From the NCBI GenBank assembly GCA_023078555.1, contig CM041204.1:3316430-3380429 (forward strand): 64,000 nt of DNA, read 5' to 3'. This DNA comes from Ulva prolifera. Taxonomy: Eukaryota; Chlorophyta; Ulvophyceae; Ulvales; Ulvaceae. The notes under the pieces are model-generated. The model saw only the letters and a list, made by a program, of their open reading frames with translations, was not told the DNA's origin and searched no databases. Shown here piece after piece: positions 9,555-22,282 of the stretch (positions are counted from its first letter, which is position 1; each line of letters opens with the position of its first letter). The position numbers and the translations under genes were made by a program.

Positions 9555-12500
9555 CTGCAGCGACGCAGGGCTAACGCCATCGGCCCGCACGGCCTCCGAG
9601 ATCATGATGTGCCTGAGCATGCATGCTTGATCACGCGGTTGGCTATGCATTGCTTTGCGGTGGTGGCGGCCGGACCAACAACAGCGCCTGGGGCAGACGA
9701 CTGCAGAATGCCGCATCACAGCGACCGCAGGATCTCACAGCTCCCTGAATCTGCCGGCCTATGGCCTGTGCCACGAGTTCGGCGATCGAGGCGCAGCACA
9801 CTGAAGGCTGCGCACATCGCGCGAGCGGACATTGTACGCTGATGGGCCGGCAGCCGGCTGCCGCCTCCACAGCCACTCCCACGAGGTACACAGCTACGGC
9901 GCAGCGGCCTGAGACTACAGTCTGAGCTCGAGCGCTCGACGTGCGCCACATGCATCGCACTCAGGCCACGCATACGCAGGCCCGACATCGCGGGTGGGAG
10001 CGAGCGGCGGTGCCGCCCCCGTGTGGTGCGCTGCATAGCACGCTCACACCGCAGTGCAGTGGCTGCGTTTGGGCATGCATGCTCTGCATTGCCACGTTGG
10101 AGAGCAGCTGCGGACCAGGGGCATCACCGCCGCAGCACGGCGCTTCGGCGAAGGTCATGGGCACTGCGGCTCGCTCCTCGCTGGGGGACATCACTCAGGC
10201 CCGTTCCGGCAGGAGACAGCCAAGGACCGCGTGGCGGTTGAACGGAAACAATGCAGGGGGAAAGCGCCGTGCTGCGGCTTATCGAGCAGTGGCTTGCACC
10301 ATGGCAGTGGCGACAAGGGCCGCACCCGATCCGCTCAGATCCTTTCATGTACGTCCGGCTCTGGTTGCAGCCAGTCGGTGGGCCGGTGTTGATAGGCCAG
10401 GTGTCTAGGCGAGATGCAGTCGCTGCTGACGTCAGCAGGGCGGCCATGGCACACCAGGCGATGGTGCTGCCGGCGCTCCACATTGTCACAGCTGCAGTGC
10501 AGGAGTGCAGTTGCAGGCCTATGATCCTGCATAGCACAGCCACTGCAGCATGCAGCATTTCTCGCACCGACCTCCTGACTCAAAGACGCCATACGCTTGC
10601 TGGCATCCATTTGACCAAAAACAAGATTGGTTGTTGGGCCCTGTGATGGTTTGCAAGTATGTTGAGTTGTCAATGCTGCGTGGATGTGGCAATTTGGACA
10701 TGTACCAATGCTGGCTGGTGATTATACTTCAATAAGCATACTCCCAGGCCAAATACTCTTCGCTCATAACGTAATGAAGGTCTGTACTTGTTGCCACGGC
10801 TACGTATGCTGCAGGCCTGATGGCAGCCTGCGCGACAGGCTCCACAGAGTTGGCACGGACCAATCTGGTGCAGACTTAAATAGCACAAGAGCATCATCTG
10901 AATTGACGATCACACACACAGCGACACTGCAGCAGCTCAGTGCAAGAGAGGCGTCACGTCGACAGCAACGCATGTTCCACAGAGCAGCGCACGGTCATCA
11001 GAACGCTCGACAAACATATCTAACGATGTCGATTAACATAGATTTCTGAAGCAAGAGGAGGGCCCAGAGGGCATGGCAGCGGTGGCAAGCCGATGTGATC
11101 ACATCGTGAACGCAGAACAGAATGCGCGATGGCTATGCTCGCTTGATACAGCGTCATACAGCGACAAAAGAATTCAAAGCATGTTTTTACGAAAGAGCGC
11201 AGCCATCGAAGAGCGCGAGCGCGGGAACGCAGCGTGACCAACTGGATGATCCCAAGCTTGCCAGGCCGCGTTGACCGCAGTCCGGCTGAGCGGGTCCCTT
11301 CCCGAACTCGCGACAAGAGTGTGTTGCAAGGCAGTAGAAGCTCGTCATGAGGATCGATGCCGATTCATGTGAGCTCCTTGCACTGTTGTCGCCTGGTAAT
11401 CGTCCGCTCTTCGGCGCCAGAGTGACAGCGTTCGCGATCGAAGGCTGCACACCTCCGGCTGATCCGCGCCGTGCAAGACGATCGATGGCTGCCTGGTACG
11501 GCCTCACGTCCCTCTATGCCAGTCTGGCTCGACTACGCGCTCTGTTGTCGGTGCAAGCAAGTGCATCTGCGGGGGAGAGGACCGCCCGGTGGCTGGAGGA
11601 ACTGCAGGACGAATGTCATCAATCCGCGAATATCGCCATATCGGTCTTCTATCGGGCCAAAAAATAATTATCAAGCAAGCGTGGAGAGAGTGTTTACGGC
11701 TGATTAACGGTGTCGCTGCGACAATTCCTGGTACCAGCAGGTCAAAATTTTGCTGAGAAGGAAATGCGCCTAAATAAAACACTGATGCCGCACAGCGGCA
11801 AGTCACAAGTTCGAGTTGCAGCAATGTCAGTATGGTTGTAGAAGTGCAAATCACCCGCCGACGACAACGCCGCGGCCCGTGTTTGTAACGCAAGGAAGAA
11901 GCAATTGCAAGCAAGGCAGGTAGCACCGCGGGCAGCCCTGTTTGATCGTGGTGTGATGACGATGGTGAACGCAGAAGCTGCGTCGTTGGGTGTGTTCACA
12001 CGTGGCCACTGGCATTGGCATCGCGATGCATCGGTGCTGGCATCTCATGTCATGACATCATCACGCCAACACCGTCATGACCGTCGGAGCCTCCTCGGAG
12101 GCCGGACTCGGAGGCCGTCCCCACGCGCGTGGCTTGGGCCCCCTTGCGTTGCCGACCTCTAGAGAGAGAACGGCCTTAGACAAACACGCGTCTCAAGGAC
12201 CTCCCTCTCCAGATTCTCACGTTTCCAACGCAGCCACCGCGGCAGTACACTAGTGTGGCACACATGTGCACACACGCGCAAGGCTGGCTAGCTATAGCTA
12301 TAGCACTAACCGCCGCGTGCGGCCGTACGGGCTTGGACGCGTACGCGCGAACGCGCGACGTACGCAGCAAGTATTGTCGACGCTTCACATACGCTGGGGT
12401 ATGTGCGACATGCCAGCGCACATGATTTTCGTTCCCACATGTGCATGTGCTTACGCGTAATTACTGCAAGCGTATACGGGTCCCGAGGCGCGCACCTGCA

Positions 12501-13801
12501 GCTGTCGGCATATGCATTAATGAATTCACATCCAATCCGTGATGCGCCAGGGCGCTCTTGACGGACCCGGCCACCACGGTGTATAATTCTCCCCTACAAT
12601 TTTCTCATGGCTTGCGAGGTCGTGGGTTGTAGCGTGCTGACTGCGCGTGCGCTCGCGCGCCACGTCCACGTCATGTATGCTCCCCGTATCAATCTTCGCC
12701 GGGGGCGTGCCAGGCGTGGTAGGTGTGGATAACCGCACAGAACTGTAGAGTCCAACATGTACACGTATATGAAACCACGCCGGCGCCCTGCAGCTGGACA
12801 TCGCTGTGGTCTACGACGACCACGCCTGGCCGGGCGTGCACCATGCACGACACGGCTGTGTCATCGCAGATCAACAGATCTTACGATAGCTGCCGTGGGC
12901 GTGATTCGCTGTTACTGCCGGCCGCGTATGCGGCCGTCGCCAGCTCGGACAGAGCTAGCTCGGGCAGCTGCGCAGCGCAAATAGCCTAAGCCAATTATAT
13001 CTTCCATTGATGTGCGCTGTGCAACGTTGTTGGCTGTGAAGACAGCACCGTGAATCTCAGTTGTGCCAGCCTGGACTTTGATGCTGGCAGCAATGGTGGC
13101 CTGCCCCGCTGCTGAAGCACAGATATGTGCTTCAGCAGATTATTCATCGTTCTCACTGTGCCGGACAGGCATAGCCATTCTATCGTTTCCAAACACAATT
13201 ATCACCGAAGTGCAGTTGTGTTTTTGCGTCGTACGCGTGGCACGAAAGCCGACCTGCTGGAACGGAGAGGCTTCCGATCGGACGTAATGCAAAAGGCGCG
13301 GGCGATTACGAATTCGAAGTTGCTGTGTAAAAGTGCGACGGGATGCCGAGCAGTACAGTCGAGAAGCAGTCTCCCAGTGCTACAGAGACAATAATTGACA
13401 GCGCAAACTCGCCGTGAAAGCTATGCATTACATGAAAATGACAAACCTAGAATGTCGCGTGTTTCTGCTGTTGTTCTGATGCTTGTGCTTGGAGTTTTAT
13501 CGAGACTGCGTGCCAGCGAGGGTGGCGTGGTGTACAACGTTGTTAACCGTCAGGGAAAATAACATGGGGGTACTCTGCTGGCAAGGCTGCATCAAAGTGC
13601 AGCCGCTGCACAAAAGATATGACAGATTGAAGCCTTGACTGCAACACATCGCAGCAGTACCCCGCCAGCAGCGCATGCTTTCACATGTGAAATGGATGCA
13701 TGCATATATATGAACACGGTCTTGCGAACCCGCATTCGCGGCAGCTGGCCCTATCTCGATATGGGGCTCCGCTATTAGTAGCCCTGCCAGTGGTGGTCTT
13801 T

Positions 13802-13904
13802 GATCCGCGTGTGTGTTATAATTACAATTATATATATTATTATTATTATCATATAATGATAATATAATTATAATTATAATAATTATATAACAAACACACG
13901 GATC
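13802..13904. repeat. AT-rich foldback element with short terminal inverted repeats
   Basis: Arms of 18 bases at 13802-13819 and 13887-13904 pair with 16 of 18 matches. They enclose about 67 bases made almost only of A and T, largely ATT/TAT repeats. This could be a minute MITE-like element or a cruciform-prone AT repeat. No clear target duplication is visible. Confidence 0.6.
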
Positions 13905-13914
13905 CGGATCTGGG

Positions 13915-13942
13915 ACAGCCACACGTAATTACGTGTGGCTGT
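13915..13942. repeat. 28-nt perfect palindrome
   Basis: A perfect inverted repeat with no spacer, centred on TAATTA and containing ACGTGTGGC arms. It lies ten bases after the AT-rich foldback, and the two together may belong to one larger structure. Confidence 0.85.
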
Positions 13943-16279
13943 TGATTCGGATGAGATTCTTTTGTGGTGCCTGTGTGTCTTGGGGCCCCGTTCACTCTTC
14001 TGCAAACCTATAGCCACAAATTTGGTTCACATTTAAATACCACGGGCGGTCCACCGTGTGGCTGCATGCATGCGGGCCACCGGTGAATCAAGTATAGTGA
14101 ATTAACCATATATATATTATAATTAGCTCGCCTTGAGCCCTACGTCTGTGCACCGCCCACGCGGCTCGGAGCCTGGGAGTTCCGAGGGTACGCTGTTGTG
14201 TGCAGGCGGTTGAGTGTGGTCGCGATTTCCGAGGGTACGTACCGCGGTAAGCGAGCGACATGCGTGACCGGCACCTGTGTGGTGTCAGATGGTGCGCTGC
14301 ACCGCGGGACAGGAACGCGATGATGCGACATACGTATCTCATCTCGAGATACATCAGCACAATGCAACCACAGGCATTAACTCAAGGAGCTCGAGCAACA
14401 GAGTCTAGCCGAGGAGCAGGACTAGTACTCCCGCACACTGCAGCTGTCATCAATGCACACAGCACAATCTCGCCGCGCACGTGCACAGGCCGTCCGGCCT
14501 GAGCGGCACGTGGGTGGCCCCTTAGGATCCCCGCGGCGCGCCCGCTTGGCACATGCGACTGATGGCTTGTGCCTCATGAATCATGACTGCCCAGCTCCGC
14601 GCAGCGCGCTGGGCAGCGGCGCGCGGGATGGCAGTCGATTTCATTGTCGGGGGTTCTGACAAGATGCCGCCGTGCCTCTTGACACGTACCCAGGATCCAC
14701 TCAGATGCAGTGCGGGCTGGTCGGGCTGCGTGGCGCAATGTCGGGCCAGCTAGATTTGCTGTGGGCCCCCCGGGTGTGGGGGAGCACCTACGCGTACGGT
14801 AGGGGTCGGGACGGGGGCCGCCGGCAGGCCTGCACCGGTGGCTCGGTCGAGCGGCCTCCGAGTCGGGCAGCCCCGTTTGGGGCAGGGCTTTGTCATTAGG
14901 GGACAGGCAGTAGGGTGTGGGGTGCGATGTGGGTGTCTGGCATGGGGATGCGTGTCGTTTGCCGGGGGCATTGCGGGTTTTGTGTGCGTGCACGCACATG
15001 TGTGGCGTGAGTGTGACAGAAGCAATACCATATGGAGCGGGTGCGCTTGGCTGGGTTTCTGGGCTCTGGTTTTCAACCATATATATATGGCCATATATGG
15101 TATACTTGGGGTGTTCACATCCAGGTTCAGCATGACTCAGCAGATTGCAATCATGAGGCCGAGTGAGTCCGGATCCGCCATGCCAGCCCCCGATTCCGGC
15201 AGCATGTTGGCTTGCAACAATTGTTTGGCACTTGTAGGATTTGCAGATGAAATTTATTTGGCAGGTAGGATCCATGTGTGGTGCTGTCCACCTCCAAATA
15301 AGTCCAAAATTTACTTTTGCAATTCTCAGTGCACGTGGAAGGCAGCCTGTGCACTCTGGGGTGTTACAAGGACAAAGGCAGCAAGGCGGGCAGCACCGCG
15401 AAAGAAGCAAACAAACGAAGCACACACACAGACACCCACGCACGCGACACCCACCACGCCCAAAAAAACCCCAGCACCGGCGCAGCAAAAGACACAGACC
15501 CATAGACCGCCAAGCACACACCCACACACCCACTCTGCGCACTCTGGGGCCCGGGTGTCACGTGTACAGGCAGCCTGTGACACCCCAGAGGACACGTGCA
15601 TTACCACTGTGGTTAACCAATTGTGTTGTGAAAATGCGCAGCATCAAGGCCAAATAACCAACATGCAGCTCGACCAGAATCCGCCCGACCAGCACTTCAC
15701 ATATACCTCAAGTGATCTCCTGTTCGAATCTGAACCTCATTCCTTGCACACCATGGACAGCTCCAACAGCTATTCTGCGTGTGCTTCACCATTTTCTGTG
15801 CTGAAAGTTGCTGTGCACTCAGTCTCACAAATCAAAGGCATTTACCAGCACCTAATCGCGTGCTTCGTGAATCTGCAATCCAGTTGTCAACACTGCACTC
15901 GTGGAGTGCATGGCGTGGCGCGCCATGGCGGTGTGGTGCCATGGTGAGTGGTGTCGCGCGTGACGCACGCCCCATGTGGCCCGCATGTATGCGAGATTCC
16001 AACACCGGTACGTACTCCGATCGGAAACTCGCGAGTTTGGCTGACAGCCGGTGTGGGCATGTACTTGATCTGCTTGCCCCTTCCGCGGTGCTGCCCGCCT
16101 CGCGACTTTTATCCCTAATTACAATTGCAACACATCAACGTCGCGACCATATATGCATATGCATATGCATATGGTGCCGCAATAGCGCCGGGGATTGGCC
16201 TCCAGCGTCACTGTTTGCAGCGGTCGATCGCGAGGCGAGCGCTCAGAACGTTCCGGGCCTGCACGGGTGTGCCGCGCTA

Positions 16280-16471
16280 GCTGTCTTCAGGAGGCTGCCG
16301 CCATGGCACCGATCGAACGCATGCACAGCAGTGCACTCATGAGGACAATGCCGCGCTTCAAGTTGGGCAGGCTGCCAGTGCCTGGGCACGCAGCTTGCAC
16401 CTGAGCATCAGCGTTTGATCCCAGTCCGCCGTGGGACTGATGATGGCTTGAGCCACAAGTGCATCGACTGA
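16280..16471 (+). pseudogene. Relic of the 3' end of a sixth LRR gene
   Basis: Although no frame is open, the DNA follows the end of gene A: a block like CTGCCGCCGTGGGGCTGG near 16290, ACAATGCCGCGCTTCAAG near 16346, then TTTGATCCCAGTCCGCCGTG, and finally GCATCGACTGA, the conserved CID-stop ending. Eight nucleotides after the TGA there is a GTGAGT, the same offset as the donor-like site of B, C, D and E. It is best explained as a heavily decayed paralogue between A and B; the upstream exons could not be found. Confidence 0.6.
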
Positions 16472-17438
16472 GCCTGGGGTGAGTGCTGCGTGCTGCGTGC
16501 TGCTCGGCGGGCACAGCTGCGTGACATGTAAAGTAAAGTAAAGTAAATCTGAATTTACTGAGCCGTATCCTATTGGACATTGACAACTCCGAATTAACGG
16601 GACCACATATGTCGAAGGGGTAAACCACCTGGAAACCCCCCTCAGACGACCGTACGCAACTCACAGGGCCTCCTCCTGTGCTAAGCGAGGTGGTCACGTA
16701 TCCCCGTTTCGATTCCCCATAGCGCACGCAGAATCGAACCGAATCGAATCGAAATGTGCGCCCAAGCTAGCTTGGCCAAGCCGTATGCGCATGCCGATGT
16801 TGGCTGAATTTGTATGTTTACAGAAGAGTGGATGTGAATAGAGAAACATAACCAAAAGAATCTCGTCTAACGATGTGAGCCAATTGTGCGCCACTTCAAA
16901 TTAAATTTGAATTTACAGCGCACGAAGGCAATTGCAAACGCGGTGGGCCTTCCAGGTGAAGTCGCTACGGCACCTGCCAGTGCACAGGAACAGGCACGGA
17001 CCTGATAGAGTCCACTGTGTTTTTAATGCCGTCCAGGGAGCCTGATGCTGTTGAACATCGATATATACCAATTCTCAACAGATGCTCCTCCCACAGGAAT
17101 GCCCTGATGTCTCAATGGGCTGGACGAACTCAGTGGCTACAGGCTGTCAGCCATATGTCACCACGTTCCACACATTCTGTCCGCCAACGGCCGTTGATGA
17201 TTCCTGCGGCATGTTTGCGGACATGCGATACAAGATGCGGCAGCTTGGACACATTGAAGTTTTTTGGAATCGGTGGACCTGGACTGCCTCATTCGTGCGT
17301 GCTTCCTTCGCCAAGCTTTGTCAGTCGCTCTGCTAGCTTGGCGAGTCCTTGTGGCACTACAGCTGATCAGTCACCAACTAGTTCTGCCGTACGGGGTGCT
17401 GCAGTGCTTGCAGTTCTTCACGTCTTGCAAAGTGCAGC
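16472..17438. other. Spacer upstream of gene B
   Basis: It contains a short TAAAG tandem (about 16530-16547) and repeats of AATCGAA near 16734-16753. The region must hold the promoter of B. A long plus-strand frame begins at 17017 and overlaps exon 1 of B in another phase; its translation has no recognisable features and I do not call it. Confidence 0.4.
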
Positions 17439-20400
17439 ATGGGCACGAGAATCAGAGTTGTGCCTTGTGCCTCCGATCGGCTGCCAGCGGGAGCGCCATT
17501 GTCCGTGCCCGCGACAGATGCTCTGGACATACCGACGCACTTGGCCAGGCAGTGCGACTTACTTCGTGAACTTCACGAACAGACAGAGGGGTCAAGTGAA
17601 GATCTACAAGTGCCCTTGTCAAGCGATGAGTTGAAGGCTTGGATCGAGTGTGCTCTGCGGAGTGGGAGGGAAGGTGTGCTCAACGGTAGGAGCGAGGACA
17701 TCGATGTAGACACGGACAAGCTATTGAAAGCAGTGAAGGTAGGCGTTGTCGCAACTGCGTCGTTTCACAAATGGAGATGCGAACATGTGCTGCTTGCGAA
17801 AGCAGGTCCAGCTGCCCGCTTCATGCGGGCACCGGCGATGGACCGTTCCACTGTGAGAAAGCTTTCGGCGACGCCATCAAACATCCTGCTGGCTTTGTTT
17901 TATATGCGTCAACGTGTAGCTTGCGGGCTCGCTTGGTCTGATCAGTGTGAGCGCATGAGCCAGCTACTCTGGAGTGCAGCATCGGACGACCCATTCCCAC
18001 CACACCCGCCTGAAACAAGTTGTTCGTTGCACGCATACTTCTTTGATCATGTATGGGCCTTGAGGTCTCGCGCTTGCTGCTGTCAACTGGTTAGCTCACC
18101 AGCTCTTCATGTTTGGCAGCGCCTGGCGAACAGGGCGTGCAACGCAATCCGTGATATGAGCTCGTGAACGCCAATACATGTCAAGACCTCATGCACGTTC
18201 TATCGTCTGTCACTTATCACAGAACCTGCCAGCAGGTGCTTGTTGCGTCACCGCGGTGCACCGTCTGGCGGACACAACGCCTATAGCTAGAAGCAAAAGC
18301 ATCTGCGTCGCGTGTCGTCTGCACTCGGATCGACATCAGCAGCCCAACCACGTTGATCTTTTGACAGCGTCATCGTTGCATTGTTCAATCAGCGTGCATG
18401 CAGGCTGCAGACTTCCTTCGTGACTTCAGGACGATCGCAGCCTTGGCAAGACCAATTCTCCTTGCGATCCTGGGTGATTACGAGGATGACGAGCGCAAAC
18501 TGAGGCCACCGCCATCAGCAGAAGACTGTGCACGTGCACGTCAGGTCTGTGCCTTTACCCCCTGGTTTGATGTACCAGCACTTCGCACATGCCGGTGCTG
18601 CGTGCATTATGCAGGGCGCAGTGATCGGCGATCCAACGCACACTGCGTCTGCAAGCGCATGGCTCCATGATGCAATGCACCCTCGTGCAATCGACCGCGT
18701 TCGTCGTCCGCCCCAAGTGCTCTGCTTTCAGCGGCATCCCCTGTCTGCGTGCGCATTGCGACGGGTCGCACCTGGCACCTCCTTCCTAGCTGTGCTGCAC
18801 TCAGCAGCTTCGTCTGGCGTCTGCAAACACTGTCTCGTATGCTCCCAGGCGCTACACTCATCTGGTGTTGGCTTGCAGATTGTCGACGCCGTGCCCCCGC
18901 ACTGCCTGCCGCGCGTCCTTGCGGCCACTGGCCCCGCCGCGACATCGCTGGAACCGGACGGCACGCTGGAAGATGGCCACTGGACCGCCGAGCCGATAGC
19001 GGGCCCGTATGCACATCAGCTCGCGCGGCTGCTGCAGCTGCTCCCCGCAAGCCTCCACCCCACCATCGTGGGCTCATGCTGCCGCCGCGCATCCGGTGGG
19101 GGCGCGTTCCGCATCCCGCAGATGCCGGCGTGCTGCGACACATGCCCACAGCACAGCACAGCACAGCACAGCGCGCAGCGCGCTCCAGACGACCCTGGCA
19201 GCGAGGAGGCTGAGGGGCGGGAGGGTGCAGCCTGCGGCCCGGGCTGCGCCTCGGCGGTGTTTCAGCTGCTTGCGGCTGCGGCGCCGCTCGCCGGGGGAGA
19301 CGCGGAACGCGCACGGGAGCCCGGCGCGCTGGAGGCCCTCCTCTCAGGCGCCGCCACCGCGGCGTCTGCGTCCGCAGCGGATGCGGCGGCTGTCGACGGC
19401 GCCACAGGCGGCAGCGGCACAGCCGCTGTTGGTGACGTTGTGGCGGACAACGACGGCGGCGGGCCGCTATCGAAGCGCCTGTGCGTGCGCCAGCCAGCAC
19501 GCGGCGCCGCCACCCGCGGCGCCGCCACGCGGGCCCCCGCGGTTCCGGCCAACACGGCCGTCGTCTCGCAGCTGACATTGACCGTCTCAAGCCCAGTCTG
19601 CTTAGGCCTCCGGTCCATCCACCATGACTTCCCGACTCCGGAGCACCCCCGCTGGTGTGCTGCGCTGGCCCAGCTGCGCACGCTGCGCCACCTCAGCGTC
19701 ACCGCGGCCGACTCTACACATTTGAGCCCCGCGGCGCTCGGGCCGGCGCTGCTGGCCCTGCCCGCGCTTGAGTCCCTGGAAGTCCGGTGCGAAGCGGGTC
19801 TTGAGTTCGATGATGCAGTCAATGCGGACCCGGCTGCGGGCGAACTGCTGGCCACGATCGGGAGCCTGACGCAGCTCTCAGCGCTGGCGCTGGTCAACTA
19901 CTTCTGCTCCCTGGGCAACCTCGTCGGCGATGGCTTCGAGCCGCTGCCGCAGGTGTCGGCGCTCTCGAAGCTCACGCGGCTGACGTCCCTCGCAGCCAAG
20001 TGGGTGACCTCGAGTGGCAGCGACGCCGATGCGTTCGTGCGGGTTATCAAGCAGATGACGGCGTTGCGAGTGCTGGACATCGACATGTACGACTGGGAAG
20101 GTGTCAGTAACTGTGCAGAGTTGGTACTGCAGTCGGTGACAGAGACCAAGCTGACAGCGCTGCAGAGCCTCGCCATTCGATCCGGCCTGGAAGCCCCGCT
20201 CCTGCGTGTGGCGATCGCCGCGCATAACCCCGCACTGCTGTCCCGCATCACCGCCCTGAGCCTACCCCGTGCAGACATCGTGGCGATGCAGGAGGACGAC
20301 TTGCGAGCTGAGCACGTGCACTCAGTCATGGCCCTGCTAGCAAGAACGCCAGCACTGCAGGCACTAGATGTAGGACACAATGCCCTTCGGGATGCCGGGC

Positions 20401-20819
20401 TGAAGCGCCTCGCAGCGCTGCTGCCGCGGCTGCCGCACCTCTCGCACCTCTCCCTCCGCAACAACGGCGCTACGCCTGTCGGGGTCACTGCCGTTCTGGA
20501 AGCCTCGGGGAATCTCCAGGCTGCGGCGGGCGTGGCCGCCGGGGGGCTGCGGGAGCTCGACGTCAGCGGCAACGCAGCCACTTACGCCTCAAGCGATCTT
20601 GAAGCAGAGATAGGCGCTCTTGCGCGACAACTGCGGCGGCAGCTCCGCCTAGAGGCCCTCAACATCACGAACATGCATCTGCCTGAGGGTGGCTGGCGCC
20701 GGGTCGCCAGCGCGCTTGAGGCTCTGCCGGCCCTGCGCCGCCTGCGCGTACGGCAACGCTGGCCCACTGATTCGCTGCAGGGTCTTTGCGACGGCCTGCG
20801 GCACGTGTGCATCGACTGA
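17439..20819 (+). CDS. Gene B: SKP1/BTB-like LRR protein
   Basis: Three exons: 17439-17738, 18404-18544 and 18879-20819, all joined in phase 0, giving 793 residues. Residues 1-147 match the SKP1/BTB-like region of the paralogues: LDIPTH, ELKAWIECAL, KLLKAVK at the end of exon 1 and AADFLRDFRTIAALARPILLAILGD split over the start of exon 2. Exon 3 starts IVDAVPPHCLPR. It has the Cys cluster CCRR...MPACCDTC, a short segment coded by ACAGC pentanucleotide repeats, FQLLAAAAPLAGG, an Ala/Thr/Gly-rich variable linker, then leucine-rich repeats to HVCID. A donor-like GTGAGG follows the stop by 8 nt. Introns are 665 and 334 bp. The protein has no signal peptide or membrane segment that I can see, so a nucleocytoplasmic location is likely. 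Function is inferred from fold only. Confidence 0.8.
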
Positions 20820-22282
20820 GGCTGAGGTGAGGCTTCTTGGACTGTGCATGTTGCCGCGCTGTAGACTTGTTGATGCAGCGCGAATCGCCCGGCGATGTGC
20901 GGTCGCATACCCCGCACGTGTGCTCGATATGCATTGCCTGTCACATCTGTGATGTGCTGTTTGCTGCGCGCTGCGTGCGGTGTGCTGCTTTGTGCTGCGC
21001 GTGCTTCCTGGCATCGTGCGCGCCGCGCTGTTGCTGTTGACGCGCCGCGCTGTTGCTAGTGGCCCGCATGTCCACTGTGGCCAGCTCATATATGCAGCTG
21101 CACTGCCTGCATGCCATGTGGTGGTGAGACATGGAGTGTGTCGGGCCGCACAATCTCGGTGCTGTGCTGTCTGGGCATGCTGCGCTGATATTGTCAAGCA
21201 TACGCTAGGCTGCACCTGGGCGCACATTCGTGTTGGGTTTGCTGTACCGCGTGAGCTGTGTGTGTTGAAGTTGCCGGCGGTGCTGAGTTGATGTTGTGGC
21301 ACGGGCCGTCGTGCGTCCGACTGTGCCGTTGAGCGGCCGAGTTGACTGTGCGGCGTTGGTGGCGAGGCTCTGTGCCATGACGGCTGTGCTGCGGTGCAGG
21401 GGGGGTCCACTTCTTCGGGTGATGCGGACACGGCATGCGCCAGCAGAACTCTTTTTCCTAATTCCGTGCGAGGGAGCCGTTGCCGAAGCGCTGGGCAATT
21501 GCCGGGGCTCCAATAGTGGTCATGTCTGCCCGGCGTCGCCGGCACAGCCGTGGCACGTGCTCTAGGCGCTGTCTGTTAGGTGCCATCTCCCAGGAGCAGC
21601 ACAGATGAGGACACACGGGGGGGATTCCCTTCTGTTTTTCCCTCCCATGAATTGGTTTCTGGCCTGGTGACCCCGTGTGCTGTGGCCGCGGTGTGCGCTG
21701 TGCTGGTTGTGCTGGCTCTGCGGAGCGGCACTGGCGGCTTCATTGGGCCGGGAGTGTTGCAACATTGCAACAGAATCGTAAGATCTTTTTTCTGCGTTTT
21801 TGTTTGGCAGTCTGGTGTTGGATACCGCACCTGGCTGAATGTAGCTGCCGCAGGCTGCATGCTACTGCTCACTTCCTGGAGTGTACAGAAAAGTACAGGT
21901 GAATTAATTTACTTCGTGCTGTCCTCAATCCCGTGAAGATGTATATCTGAACCCAGTGCAGACCTGAGAAACGGGCACGTTGCTGCAACGACGTGGGTCA
22001 GGGACAGGTGGGCACGTGTGAGCCGCACTGATGTGACATGTATTGGGCTCATGGGGTTGCAGAACAGGACCCCATGAGGCCTATCGCTGTGAAGCAAGGC
22101 AGCGACTGCAGCAACCAGAGTTGCTATATGCACCGTGACACAATTCTCCTATGGTGTGCTCGATGTAAGCTCGATGTGCTAAGTGTACTTGATCTCTGCT
22201 GCGATTCCTTGCGATACTGATCCAGCAGTTCACGTACGTACTGCTGCGCGCTTGCAAGCTTCCACATCTCGAAATCGACAGT
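20820..22282. other. Spacer between genes B and C
   Basis: 3' region of B followed by GC- and TGCTG-rich sequence without a supportable gene. The region before 22283 should hold the promoter of C. The 298-residue minus-strand frame overlapping 20649-21545 covers the end of B antisense and looks like a shadow. Confidence 0.4.

Larger units (their letters stand above)
9555..16279. other. Long spacer, no well-supported gene
   Basis: Nearly 6.7 kb without a frame I can defend. The 5' exon or exons of the minus-strand gene may lie at its start. It contains an AT-rich foldback (13802-13904), a 28-nt palindrome (13915-13942), a TATA-rich palindromic stretch near 15067-15100, a strongly strand-asymmetric AC-rich tract at about 15418-15535, and GCATAT repeats at 16147-16172. 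A short motif resembling GGTGCTGCCCGCCT recurs near 15390 (minus), 16088 and 22890. The 369-residue plus-strand frame over 14838-15947 is low-complexity and probably not a gene. Confidence 0.45.

Noticed and set aside
11471..11707. CxxC...WxxC pattern resembling part of a CW zinc finger
   Set aside because: Only half of the required residues are present, and the frame has no exon context.
14838..15947. 369-residue plus-strand frame
   Set aside because: Low-complexity Thr/Pro/His-rich translation driven by a strand-asymmetric AC-rich tract. No motif and no splice logic.
18607..19590. 327-residue minus-strand frame opposite gene B
   Set aside because: Arg/Pro/Ala-rich shadow of a GC-rich exon. 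Similar frames occur opposite A, D and E.
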